Below, piece by piece: positions 53,078 through 61,788 of a DNA stretch of 64,000 nt. The stretch is from Paenibacillus yonginensis (GTDB lineage: Bacteria > Bacillota > Bacilli > Paenibacillales > Paenibacillaceae). The notes beneath the pieces are model-generated. The model worked only from the letters and a program-made list of their open reading frames with translations. It was not told the origin of the DNA and did no database searches. The stretch spans positions 1,369,501-1,433,500 of the forward strand of contig NZ_CP014167.1 in assembly GCF_001685395.1 (NCBI RefSeq), written 5' to 3'. The position numbers were made by a program, and so were the translations under genes. Numbering within the stretch: position 1 is the first letter of the stretch; every line of letters begins with the position of its first letter.

Positions 53078-54562
53078 TCAGGCCTGCTTGGTTCTAAGCC
53101 GCTGCCCGCGTCTGGAGGACCAAAGGCGGAACCCGGTCAGCAGAGCGGCAGCCGTGCTGATGCAGGCCGAGGTCATAAACACAACATGCATGCCTGCAAT
53201 AAAGATGTCCGGTTGCCCCGGAATCAGGCCGGTCACGCGGTGCCCCGCTTCCGAGCTCATTACACCGAACAGGGTTGTGGTAGCTACCGTAATACCCACC
53301 ACCATCCCCACGTTTCGGATCAGGGAGTTGATGCTGCCAGCGATCCCAAGCTGAGTCTTGGGAATCCGCGACATGACCAGCGAGTTGTTCGGTGACTGGA
53401 AGACGCCGTTGCCGAAGCCCAGCATGGCGATCCATAAGCCGACCAGCGGAATCGGGCTTCCTTCATGCAGGTTGGCCAGGCCCACCTGAGCAATGACGGT
53501 CACGACCAGACCCGCGAAGGTCAGCAGCTCGGAACCGATTTTGTCCGATAAGGCGCCGCTCAGCGGAGCCACGATCACCATCATAATCGGGAACAGCATC
53601 AGCAGGAAGCCGGCATGAAACGGCGACAGATTCAAGATGCTCTGCGCGTAAAAAGGCGCAATGATGTTGTAGCAAAAATTGCCTACGAAGACGAGGAAAC
53701 CGCAGGTAATGCTTAAAGAAAACAACGGATTCTTAAACATAGTCAGCTGGAGCAAAGGATTTTCCTTCCGTGATTCGACCCAGAGAAAAACACCCAGACT
53801 CACAACGGCCAGGATCAAAGCCGCCACGATCCTCGTGTCTCCATATCCGTATTGCTGGCCGAGCAGCAGGCCGGAGAACAAAGCCAATATAAACAAGGTA
53901 AACAAGAGACTGCCTTGGCTGTCGATTTTCACCTTCAGCTTCGTATAGTCCTTAGGCAGGACCCGGACCCCGAAGATAAAAGCAAGGATTCCAATCGGCA
54001 GGTTGACCCAGAAAATATACTCCCAGCCCAGCGCCGAGACGATAACCCCGCCCAGACTTGGACCGGCGATACTGCCCAGCGAAACAAAAGTTCCGACCAG
54101 GCCCAGCGCCCTGCCCCGTTCGGTGCTCGGAAAAATATCGGTGACAATCCCTTGGCTGTTCGCCATGGTCATTGAGGCTCCTACGGCCTGAATCAGACGG
54201 GAGGCGATGAGGAAGGGAAGGCTGTGGCTTAACCCGCACAAAGCGGAACCGATAATAAAGATCACCATGCCGATTTTGAAAATTTTGATTTTACCGATGA
54301 TATCTCCCAGTTTGCCGAAAAATAAAATCGCCGCACAGATCGTCATCAGGTAGCTGGTGACCACCCATTCCGTTTGCGCTACCGGCAGGTTCAGCGTTTT
54401 GGAAATGACCGGAAGCGCGATGTTGACGATACTTCCATCGAGCGTAGACATGAAAGTAAACAAATTCATGACGATCAGGATAATCCAGCGCCTTCTCTGT
54501 ATATTCGGATCGTCCTGGTAGGTCTTCCTGGGGGTTGCTGCTTGACTCATCAATATAGACAC
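53078..54562 (-). CDS. DHA2-family MFS drug exporter (EmrB/QacA type)
   Basis: A 494-residue 14-helix major facilitator. Conserved motifs: LDGSIVNIALPVI (motif D1 region), the loop 2-3 GKLGDIIGKIK motif and RLIQAVGASMTMAN. It exports hydrophobic compounds using the proton gradient. It is divergent from a MarR-type regulator with palindromic sites between them, suggesting ligand-induced efflux. Confidence 0.88.
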   Translation of the reverse strand: MSILMSQAATPRKTYQDDPNIQRRRWIILIVMNLFTFMSTLDGSIVNIALPVISKTLNLPVAQTEWVVTSYLMTICAAILFFGKLGDIIGKIKIFKIGMVIFIIGSALCGLSHSLPFLIASRLIQAVGASMTMANSQGIVTDIFPSTERGRALGLVGTFVSLGSIAGPSLGGVIVSALGWEYIFWVNLPIGILAFIFGVRVLPKDYTKLKVKIDSQGSLLFTLFILALFSGLLLGQQYGYGDTRIVAALILAVVSLGVFLWVESRKENPLLQLTMFKNPLFSLSITCGFLVFVGNFCYNIIAPFYAQSILNLSPFHAGFLLMLFPIMMVIVAPLSGALSDKIGSELLTFAGLVVTVIAQVGLANLHEGSPIPLVGLWIAMLGFGNGVFQSPNNSLVMSRIPKTQLGIAGSINSLIRNVGMVVGITVATTTLFGVMSSEAGHRVTGLIPGQPDIFIAGMHVVFMTSACISTAAALLTGFRLWSSRRGQRLRTKQA

Positions 54563-54584
54563 CTCTGTTTCATAAAAGAGTAGG

Positions 54585-54647
54585 TAGTTGCGTCCGCAAC
54601 TATCTGAACATTTCTTAATGTACTCCGATTTTGTTGCGGGTGCAACT
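54585..54647 (+). promoter_or_regulatory. Two palindromic operators in the MFS-MarR intergenic region
   Basis: Site 1 TAGTTGCG-TC-CGCAACTA (54585-54602) is a perfect 8-bp inverted repeat. Site 2 TGTTGC-GGGT-GCAACT (54632-54647) repeats the same half-site with one mismatch. They are 45 bp apart, centre to centre, and placed to control both divergent genes, as expected for a MarR repressor. Confidence 0.7.
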
Positions 54648-54712
54648 GAATTGGGGTAAACTTTTTCTCAAACCGGTTCAGCCGGATTGGTATTCCGAAG
54701 GAAGGTGCGAGT

Positions 54713-55159
54713 GTGAAACAGCCATCCATGGGGAAGCTTATTTCCCTGATCAGCCGGGTTAACCAAAGAAAGCTTGCCAGCCAGTTAAAACCGTTCGGCA
54801 TCGGAAGCGGTGGCGCCCATAGCTATTTAAAAGCCATTCTCCAGCGTCCCGGGCAAAGTCAGGAACAGCTTACGGGCGATTTGAAATTCGATAAAGCCAC
54901 GACTACCCGCACGGTCAGGCAGCTTGAAGAAGCCGGATATATCGAACGCAGGTCCGATGAGAAAGACAGGCGCTCCATCCGGCTGTATCCGACGCAGAAG
55001 GGGCAGGCTTTTGCCCCGACGCTGCAAGCCATTCTGGATGAATCGAACAGCCGGCTGACCCGGGATTTGACCGCAGAAGAGCGGGATCAGCTGGTACAGC
55101 TTCTTCAGAAGGTGTATGGCAGCCTGCTGGATCAAACCGAAGGAAAAGGCTTGTCCTGA
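54713..55159 (+). CDS. MarR-family transcriptional regulator
   Basis: A 148-residue winged-helix regulator: KAILQRPGQSQEQLTGDLKFDKATTT gives the HTH (partial marker), and the wing is RRSDEKDRRSIRLYPT. GTG at 54713 with GAAGGAAGG upstream. It is divergent from the EmrB-type exporter and probably binds the palindromes at 54585-54647, repressing both. Confidence 0.9.
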   Translation: MKQPSMGKLISLISRVNQRKLASQLKPFGIGSGGAHSYLKAILQRPGQSQEQLTGDLKFDKATTTRTVRQLEEAGYIERRSDEKDRRSIRLYPTQKGQAFAPTLQAILDESNSRLTRDLTAEERDQLVQLLQKVYGSLLDQTEGKGLS

Positions 55160-55305
55160 TGGTAGAATGAAAATTTGTTTAGCTTACTCTTCTAACCCGT
55201 TTGCAACATGCCATCCTTTAGGTCGAAAGTACGACATAATAGGAGGGAATCCTCACCCCGTTGCCGAATATTGGTATATAAATTGATATTCCCGGGGGAG
55301 ATTTT

Positions 55306-55920
55306 GTGGCTAAAAGAAGAAAAAGCAAGGCGGGCCAAAGAGAAAACTTATTTAAAGTAATAATGGGACTTTCTTTTATTTTACCCTGTTTCATCGTATT
55401 ATCAGCAACCAATGATTTGGCTGCAGGGTTATTGGCCGGAATGCTGGGAGTGGGCGTTGCTATAGGAGTCATAATTTATGTTGCAGTCTCGAAGGTAGCC
55501 AAATTAAAACGTTCGGGTATAGCTGAGATTGATAAAATGGATGGATACCAGTTTGAAAAATTTCTCGGCCATTTATTTCGATCACAAGGATATAAAGCTG
55601 AAGTTACTCAATCTTCTGGAGATTTCGGTGCTGATCTTGTATTAACTAAGGATGGAATTCGAATTGTAGTCCAAGCCAAAAGGTACAGCAAAAATGTTGG
55701 CCTGAAAGCCGTCCAAGAAGCTCATAGTGCGATGGCACATTATTCAGCATCCGAAGCTTGGGTTGTCAGTAACGCTGATTATACGGATCAAGCTTATAAA
55801 TTAGCTCGGTCTAACCATGTACGTTTAATTAACCGAGACCAGCTTATTGAAATGCTTTTGGATATGCATTCCACAAAGAGCAAGTCCAAAAGGACTCCAG
55901 CACAGAATGCAAATTTATAA
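55306..55920 (+). CDS. Membrane-anchored Mrr-type restriction endonuclease-like protein
   Basis: A 204-residue protein. Two N-terminal membrane helices (about 18-60) follow a basic start. The C-terminal part (about 80-185) is an Mrr_cat PD-(D/E)xK nuclease domain: GYQFEKFLGHLFRSQGY, then GDFGADLVL (catalytic Asp), VVQAKRY (QxK catalytic motif) and SNADYTDQA. Stand-alone, with no methyltransferase nearby, so a type IV-like or housekeeping role is possible. Start GTG with GGGGGAG. Local composition is more AT-rich than the neighbours, suggesting acquisition. A terminator and group IIC intron follow. Confidence 0.78.
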   Translation: MAKRRKSKAGQRENLFKVIMGLSFILPCFIVLSATNDLAAGLLAGMLGVGVAIGVIIYVAVSKVAKLKRSGIAEIDKMDGYQFEKFLGHLFRSQGYKAEVTQSSGDFGADLVLTKDGIRIVVQAKRYSKNVGLKAVQEAHSAMAHYSASEAWVVSNADYTDQAYKLARSNHVRLINRDQLIEMLLDMHSTKSKSKRTPAQNANL

Positions 55921-56030
55921 AAAAGAGGAAGTAATAGCTTATTGCTGTGTTCACTTTTCGAATTATCGGGTCAGCCAACGGAATTAATGTCAGTGGGATG
56001 ATCACACGAATTAACCTTATAGCCAAACCC

Positions 56031-56063
56031 AAACAGCCTGCCGATCCGGGAGGCTGTTTCTTA
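56031..56063 (+). terminator. Terminator used as group IIC intron target
   Basis: Stem AAACAGCCT/AGGCTGTTT with an 11-nt loop and a short pyrimidine-rich tail (CTTATG), directly followed by the intron 5' end at 56066. It may originally have ended the Mrr-type gene. Confidence 0.7.
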
Positions 56064-56065
56064 TG

Positions 56066-57948
56066 GTACGCCCAGCATGGGCGTCATCTCTAGGGTGAAA
56101 GTCCCGAATGGGGGCTGGCGAGCGCCTACCATTAGCCAAGGGCAAGGGTGTCCATCGTGAGGTGGAATCTGAAGGAAGCCGGAGGCAAAAGCACGAGCCA
56201 AGGTACACGAACTGGATTTGAGGCAGGAGCAGTCGGATGAGTTGCCCATACACAACGAAATCCAAAGCCGCCAAGGGCTAATCCTGTAGACTCCAGTGGT
56301 TGCGGGCGGAAAGATGACGTTCTTATCTGGGGAGGCCTGCCGGATAGGCAAGAAAAAAAAAACTTGTAACCGTAGCCGAGAGGCTACGCTGAACCGGCAG
56401 GAGTCAGCAGAGGCCATAGTACGTAAGCTGTTGCAACAGCCTACGGAAGGGCTGAACCGAAAGGAGAGAGGAAACCGATGCGTTCGTACGAAGAGCAACG
56501 ACAGCAGAATATCTCGCCAGAGAGCTTGCGGCAAAGAGAAGCGGTGAAGCCGCCAGGGTATGCCGGAGCGCCGAGTTCTTTGTCGGCACAAGTCGCCCCT
56601 TCCTCTCGCGAAGCAAAGAACAACTTGCTGGAGCGAATGCTCGAAGGAGATAACCTTCGGCTCGCCTATAAACGAGTGGTAGAGAACGGAGGAGCGCCCG
56701 GTGTGGACCAAGTAACGGTAGCGAATCTACAAGCTTACTTGAAAACACACTGGGAATCGGCGAAAGCTAAACTTCTAGCAGGTACCTACAGACCTGCGCC
56801 AGTCAAACGGGTGGAAATCCCCAAACCCGGAGGCGATGTACGGCTGTTAGGCATCCCGACCGTGATGGACCGCTTTCTCCAGCAAGCCCTTTTACAAGTC
56901 ATGAACCCGATCTTTGACACGCAATTCTCGTGGTATAGCTATGGCTTTCGACCGGGAAAGAGTGCCCACGACGCCGTGAAACAAGCCCAAAGATATATCC
57001 AAAGCGGCCTGAGATGGGTCGTGGATCTCGATCTGGAGAAATTCTTTGACCGGGTAAACCACGACATACTGATGGCAAGAGTGGCGCGGAAAGTGGAGGA
57101 CAAAAGAGTGCTGACACTGATCCGTGCCTACCTGAACGCTGGAGTGATGGTAGATGGAAAGCTGGAGCGCAGCCGAGAAGGAACGCCGCAGGGTGGGCCC
57201 CTGAGTCCGCTTTTAGCGAACATATTGCTGGATGACTTGGACAAGGAGCTAATGGAACGAGGACTGCGATTTGTCCGCTATGCGGACGACTGCAACATCT
57301 TCGTCGCCAGCAAACGTGCGGGCGAACGCGTCATGGAGTCGGTAACACGCTTTGTAGAAGGAAAGCTGAAACTGAAAGTGAATCGAGAGAAAAGTGCGGT
57401 AGACCGCCCGTGGAACCGAAAGTTCCTCGGCTTTAGTTTCCTGAGGGATAAGAAAGCGACAATTTGTTTAGCCCCACAAACCATCTCGCGATTCAAGGAG
57501 AAGGTACGGGAGCTGACGAGCCGAACGCGGTCGATGTCCATGGAAAACAGGATTATGCAATTAAACCGCTACCTCATCGGCTGGATTGGATATTTCCGAA
57601 TCGCATCGGCGAAGAGCCACTGTGAAAGATTCGATCAATGGATTCGCCGCAGACTGCGTATGTGCTTATGGAAGCAGTGGAAACGGGTACGCACTCGAAT
57701 CCGTGAGCTTAGAGCACTCGGCGTTCCAGAGTGGGCTTGCTTTGCGATGGGCAACTCTAGACGAGGTGCATGGGAAATGTCCCGAAACACAAACAACGCC
57801 CTTCCGACTTCCTACTGGGAAGCGAAAGGGCTGAAAAGTTTGCTTTCTCGTTATTTGGAGCTTTGTTAACCTTTTGGAACCGCCGTATGCGGACCCGCAT
57901 GTACGGTGGTGTGAGAGGACGGGGGTTAGTCACCCCCTCCTACTCGAT
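56066..57948 (+). mobile_element. Group II intron, probable bacterial class C (IIC)
   Basis: The 5' end is at about GTACGCCC (56066), followed by typical domain I sequence including GGGTGAAAGTCCC. The RT gene (56478-57869) lies in domain IV. Domain V is at about 57877-57918 (GAACCGCCGTATGCGG...GTACGGTGGT), and domain VI is GGGGGT/ACCCCC near 57921-57937, ending CTACTCGAT. The insertion just downstream of a terminator hairpin and the lack of an endonuclease domain in the RT point to class IIC. The ends are set from these features and could be off by a few bases. Confidence 0.85.
56478..57869 (+). CDS. ltrA: Group II intron reverse transcriptase/maturase
   Basis: A 463-residue intron-encoded protein. 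RT motifs are in order: GAPGVDQVT, RPAPVKRVEIPKPGG, LGIPTVMDRFLQQAL, GFRPGKSAHDA, the VDLDLEKFFDRVNHD motif, GTPQGGPLSPLLANI and the catalytic YADD in RYADDCNIF. The maturase X domain (RIMQLNRYLIGWIGYF) and a basic D domain follow. No HNH endonuclease is seen, so it fits class IIC. It promotes splicing and reverse-transcribes the intron at new terminators. Confidence 0.93.
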   Translation: MRSYEEQRQQNISPESLRQREAVKPPGYAGAPSSLSAQVAPSSREAKNNLLERMLEGDNLRLAYKRVVENGGAPGVDQVTVANLQAYLKTHWESAKAKLLAGTYRPAPVKRVEIPKPGGDVRLLGIPTVMDRFLQQALLQVMNPIFDTQFSWYSYGFRPGKSAHDAVKQAQRYIQSGLRWVVDLDLEKFFDRVNHDILMARVARKVEDKRVLTLIRAYLNAGVMVDGKLERSREGTPQGGPLSPLLANILLDDLDKELMERGLRFVRYADDCNIFVASKRAGERVMESVTRFVEGKLKLKVNREKSAVDRPWNRKFLGFSFLRDKKATICLAPQTISRFKEKVRELTSRTRSMSMENRIMQLNRYLIGWIGYFRIASAKSHCERFDQWIRRRLRMCLWKQWKRVRTRIRELRALGVPEWACFAMGNSRRGAWEMSRNTNNALPTSYWEAKGLKSLLSRYLELC

Positions 57949-57969
57949 TGTTTCGATTCCATTTTTAAG

Positions 57970-57985
57970 CGTGACCAATGTCACA
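57970..57985 (+). promoter_or_regulatory. Fnr/Crp-type site at feo promoter
   Basis: CGTGA-CCAATG-TCACA differs at one base from TGTGA-N6-TCACA. Its centre lies 41.5 bp upstream of the start predicted from the TATAAT at 58007-58012, the classical class II activator position. Fnr would induce ferrous uptake under oxygen limitation. Confidence 0.6.
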
Positions 57986-58006
57986 GCAAGGTTCCTGACG
58001 CTATTT

Positions 58007-58012
58007 TATAAT
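58007..58012 (+). promoter_or_regulatory. -10 box of feo promoter
   Basis: Perfect TATAAT with no good -35 hexamer 17 bp upstream, which agrees with an activator-dependent promoter. Predicted transcription start about 58019. Confidence 0.6.
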
Positions 58013-58022
58013 TACCCACAAT

Positions 58023-58041
58023 TGAGAATGATTATCATTAT
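58023..58041 (+). promoter_or_regulatory. Fur box overlapping the feo transcription start
   Basis: TGAGAATGATTATCATTA matches the Fur consensus (TGATAATNATTATCA) with one mismatch. Position at about +4 to +22 would allow iron-bound Fur to block transcription. Confidence 0.85.
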
Positions 58042-58054
58042 AGAAGGTGAACAT

Positions 58055-58282
58055 ATGAAATTAACGGATGCCGGAATTGGCGAAGCCGTCCGGATTCTGG
58101 ACCTGTCCTGCCGGAGCCGGCTGGTCAGCCGCCGACTAAACGATTTAGGCGTAATGGAAGGAATCGTAGTTCATGTGGAGCAGAAGCTTCCCTTTGGCGG
58201 CCCCTTTACGTTGGAAGCGGATGGACAGCGGATCGCAATCCGCCGCCGCGAGGCCGAGGAAATCCTCGTGAACCCCGTATGA
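58055..58282 (+). CDS. feoA: Ferrous iron transport protein A
   Basis: A 75-residue SH3-like FeoA: starts MKLTDAGIG, then [12 protein letters not shown] and [13 protein letters not shown]. It is thought to assist FeoB. The ATG at 58055 follows AGAAGGTGA and the Fur box; the frame is open far upstream into the intron but that is not used. Its stop overlaps the feoB start (ATGA). Confidence 0.93.
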   Translation: MKLTDAGIGEAVRILDLSCRSRLVSRRLNDLGVMEGIVVHVEQKLPFGGPFTLEADGQRIAIRRREAEEILVNPV

Positions 58283-60331
58283 TGGAGGTTGTATTAGCAG
58301 GGAATCCGAATACGGGGAAAAGCTCGCTGTTCAACATGCTGACAGGCTCTTACGAATATGTAGGAAACTGGTCGGGCGTTACGGTCGAGAAAAAGATCGG
58401 CAAATTAAAAGGGGACCGGGGAAGGCTGACCGATCTGCCGGGCCTTTATTCGCTGAACCCGATCTCGCGGGATGAGGCGGTGGCTTCCCGTTTTCTGATC
58501 GACGAACCCTTTGATTTTATTCTGAATGTAGTAGACGCCTCCCAGCTCGAAAGAAACCTAAATTTGACGATGCAGCTGCTGGAATGCGGAAAACCTCTGG
58601 CAATCGGGCTGAACATGATCGACGTGGCCAAGCAGAAGGGCTGCCACGTTCAGGTGGACCGTTTATCCGACCTGCTGGGCGTCCGGGTGGTGCCTTTGGT
58701 GGCCCGCACCGGGAAAGGCTGCGATCAGCTGCTTGGCATGCTGGCCGCAACCTCAAGAGAATTGGAGCAGGCAAGTACAGAAGCGGATTCGGGAAATATT
58801 TTTTCTAAAACGGAGCCTTATCTGGTTCCATACGGTGATGTGGTGGAAGAGGGGATTGCCAGGCTGATTCGGTTGATGCCTCCTGAAATTCGGTTTCCGC
58901 GCTGGATGGCGGTTCAATTTTTCGAAGGGAACCCGGTAGTGCGCGATTTATTGGCGGCCCATGTAGACCCCGAACAGCTGGATTCGCTGCTTCGGTGGGC
59001 GGAGCTGGAAATTGCTCAACGGGATGGGGCCAGAACCTTATCTCTCTATATCCGCAAGAAACGGGCCGAGCATATCGCCATGCTGGTGAGACAGTGCACG
59101 GTTCAAACCCGGGGGGAGGCCAGCTCGCTCACGGAAAAAATCGACCGAATTGCCACCCATAAATTTTGGGGCATTCCGTTTTTTCTGTTCTTTATGTATC
59201 TGACATTTAAATTGACTTTTGAGTGGGTAGGCAGCCCGCTGTCGGATCTGCTTGACGGCTTCATTAACGGTCCCTTGAGGAGTGGAACGGGGTGGCTGCT
59301 GGACCGCATGGGGGCGGGGAGCCTGATCCAGGCGGTCATTTTTGACGGGATATTTGCAGGCGTCGGCGGAGTGCTTGTTTTTGTGCCGCAGATCTTTATT
59401 CTGTTTTTCATTATTTCTTTTATTGAAGATTCCGGCTATATGGCGAGGATTGCTGCGGTGATGGACCGCCTGATGGAGACGGTTGGCCTGAACGGCAAAA
59501 CCTTCATCCCGATGATCATCGGCTTTGGCTGCAACGTCCCGGGCATTATGGCAGCCAGAACGATTGAACAGCCGAAAGAACGGCTGCTTACGATTATTTT
59601 GACGCCGCTGATGTCCTGTTCGGCTCGTCTGACGGTCTACAGCTTGTTTGTGGGGATTTTTTTTTCAGGCTCATCAGGCGTTTATTGTGCTTTCCTTGTA
59701 TGTGCTGGGAATCGTGGTCGCGCTTGTCTTGGCTAAGCTGTTCTCAGGAACGATCCTGAAGGCGGAAGAGTCCATGTTTGTCGTGGAGCTGCCGCCTTAC
59801 CGGATTCCGCAGTGGAGAACCTTGTCCCGCAGCACCTGGGAGAAAGGCAAAGGTTTCGTCCGCAAGGCAGGAACGTTCATTTTTGGCGGATCGGTGCTGA
59901 TTTGGATTCTCGGATATACGGGGCCGCATGGCTTCGGCGTGCCGATGGATCAAAGCTTTTTGGCGAAAATCGGCGGAGGGATCGGTTATTTACTGACCCC
60001 GCTTGGTTTCGGGAGCTGGCAGACCGGGGCGGCGCTGATTACAGGTTTTCTAGCGAAGGAAATTGTGGTTTCCACCATGAATATTATTTACGCCGTTCCG
60101 GATACGGCCTCGCTGCAGGGGCTGCTTGCCGGCCATTTTACGGCGCTGCAGGCTTACGGGTTTATGGTTTTTATTCTCTTGTATGTTCCTTGCCTGGCGA
60201 CAGTGGGGGTGATCCGGAAAGAAACGATGTCCACCCGCTGGACTCTATTTTCCGTCTCGTATTCTCTTGTCATCGCTTATTTCATAACCCTGTTGATCGT
60301 CCTGGCAGGCAGGGCTTTGGGTTACCACTGA
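58279..60331 (+). pseudogene. feoB: Ferrous iron transporter FeoB, frameshifted at a T9 run
   Basis: The GTPase domain has G1 GNPNTGKS (8-15), G3 DLPG (52-55) and G4 NMID (112-115), followed by the membrane channel with [14 protein letters not shown]. The first frame ends at 59736 in a nonsense tail after FVGIFF; the second begins at about 59665 with [15 protein letters not shown] and runs through CNVP-like second gate elements to 60331. Removing one T from T9 at 59657-59665 restores one frame of about 683 residues. As written, transport would be lost, although all other signs (operators, FeoA, small partner) indicate an active locus; a sequencing insertion is plausible. Confidence 0.88.
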
Positions 60332-60376
60332 GAAGCAGAATTTTTCAAGGAACGATAACGAAAGGTAGGGGTTAAA

Positions 60377-60529
60377 ATGGCTGCCAGCCTTGTGCTCGGA
60401 CTGTTGATCTTCGGTTATGCCGCTTGGACTCTAGTTTCCTTCATCCGCAAAAGCCGGAAGGGAAAATGCGCGGCCTGCTCCATGAACAAAAACTGCGGAG
60501 CGTCAGCATCCTGCGGCAAAACGAAGTAG
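60377..60529 (+). CDS. FeoB-associated Cys-rich membrane protein
   Basis: A 50-residue protein with one N-terminal membrane helix (LVLGLLIFGYAAWTLVSF), a basic stretch, and four cysteines in the tail (CAAC, NCGASASC). This matches the small Cys-rich partner family often found right after feoB in Firmicutes (PF12669-like). It may bind iron or form part of the Feo complex. GGTAGGGG precedes the ATG, 45 bp after feoB. Confidence 0.8.
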   Translation: MAASLVLGLLIFGYAAWTLVSFIRKSRKGKCAACSMNKNCGASASCGKTK

Positions 60530-60659
60530 GCGGAAGAAGTTAAAAGAAAGCTTTGCGGTATTTCAATAGAAAAATGTATGATTCTCCTGATAGATTCGTG
60601 GATGCCTTGCTAGATTCCCCGCATAAGATAAAGTGCAACAAGAAAAGGAGGAATGAAAC

Positions 60660-60947
60660 ATGGCTATCTTATTACCGCTGCAAACGTTTAACATCGGTCC
60701 CGGCATCGGCAAATCCTATTTCGAAGATTTGCTCGGGGGCACGGACGCAACCGTTACTGTCAATAACCTTGGCGCCGCTCCGGTTGACCTGGTTCTGTAC
60801 CCGGTTAATTCTCCGGTGCTCACTTACACCGTACCTGCGGGTACAAGCCTTACCATCGGTGTCGGCCTGCTTTTGGTCGCCGGGCTTCTGACCGGACCGG
60901 CTGCCGGCACGGTAGGCACGATTCAGATTGCCACAACTGATTTCTAA
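60660..60947 (+). CDS. Hypothetical Gly/Thr/Val-rich small protein
   Basis: A 95-residue protein with no signal peptide, no cysteine and strong beta-strand composition (VTVNNLGAAPVDLVLYP, TYTVPAGTSLTIGVG). I do not recognise the family. AAAAGGAGG seven to nine bases before the ATG and a terminator at 60966 indicate a real, well-expressed single gene. Repetitive strand-forming proteins of this sort occur in spore coats and surface layers; that is speculation. Confidence 0.75.
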   Translation: MAILLPLQTFNIGPGIGKSYFEDLLGGTDATVTVNNLGAAPVDLVLYPVNSPVLTYTVPAGTSLTIGVGLLLVAGLLTGPAAGTVGTIQIATTDF

Positions 60948-60965
60948 ATGAAGGGATATGCTTAT

Positions 60966-61004
60966 GGCGGTTCCTCGTCTTTCACGGCGGGGAACCGCCT
61001 TTTT
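60966..61004 (+). terminator. Terminator after the hypothetical gene
   Basis: Stem GGCGGTTCC/GGAACCGCC, 16-nt loop and a T5 tail. Confidence 0.9.
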
Positions 61005-61026
61005 GATGATGCATCACCCAATCCTT

Positions 61027-61614
61027 TTAGCCGCCATATATAAACCGCTCAAGAGTCTCCAGCGTCTCGCTTATGTCCGGGTTTGAGTTGTCGAGCTCCA
61101 GCACGCTGGACTTCGGGATCGGCCAGGCTAACCGGCGGGGACCCAGCGAACGGCTGAAGGTTTCCCAGTTTGTCAGCTTCCAGTTGTCGAGCGGGGAATG
61201 CCGCTCTTCGATTCTGGAGCGGTACAACGCTTCGCTGGAAAGGCTTACAAGAACAACTTTGACTTCTACCTCCGCCAGCGTTCGGCCGATGCGCTGCAGT
61301 TCATCTTCAATCCAGCTCTTCACAGCCGTCTCCTTGGTGAAAGGACCAATGACAAAAACATCCGTATCCAGCGCCACATTGTCCAGAGCCGCGTCCATCG
61401 TAATCCGGTAACCCAGATCGCGGCACAGCTCTTTGTAGACAGCTGAGTCCCGGTCGGACGGGTCCAGGCCATGCAGGCTCATGATGGCCTCGGCTGCTGG
61501 TCTTAGCAGCACATCCATATCCAAAAAAGCGGCTTTGCGGCGTTGGCATAACGCCTTGGCCAGCGTTGTTTTTCCAGCTCCGGCAGGTCCCAGAAAAAAT
61601 ATCAGTTTGTTCAC
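61027..61614 (-). CDS. P-loop ATP-binding protein, kinase-like
   Basis: A protein of about 195 residues with Walker A GPAGAGKTTLAKAL and FLDMDVLLRPAAE, as in shikimate/gluconate-kinase-like enzymes. A lid region with SRIEERHSP follows. The GTG at 61614 is preferred (GGGAGG eight bases upstream); the frame is open to 61680. Substrate unknown. Confidence 0.75.
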   Translation of the reverse strand: MNKLIFFLGPAGAGKTTLAKALCQRRKAAFLDMDVLLRPAAEAIMSLHGLDPSDRDSAVYKELCRDLGYRITMDAALDNVALDTDVFVIGPFTKETAVKSWIEDELQRIGRTLAEVEVKVVLVSLSSEALYRSRIEERHSPLDNWKLTNWETFSRSLGPRRLAWPIPKSSVLELDNSNPDISETLETLERFIYGG

Positions 61615-61788
61615 CTTTGTTCCCTCCCAAAGCATGTCCGCATTATCGGTGGGCTGCTTACTTATCATATTAAAAAACAAATTTGCCCGCTAGTAGGGAA
61701 CGTTAAATTTTTTCCATAACCAGGGAACCTGGATAGGCATTTGCACATAGGATAAACCGACAAGGATCAGTCAGAAGGAGGAAACGTC

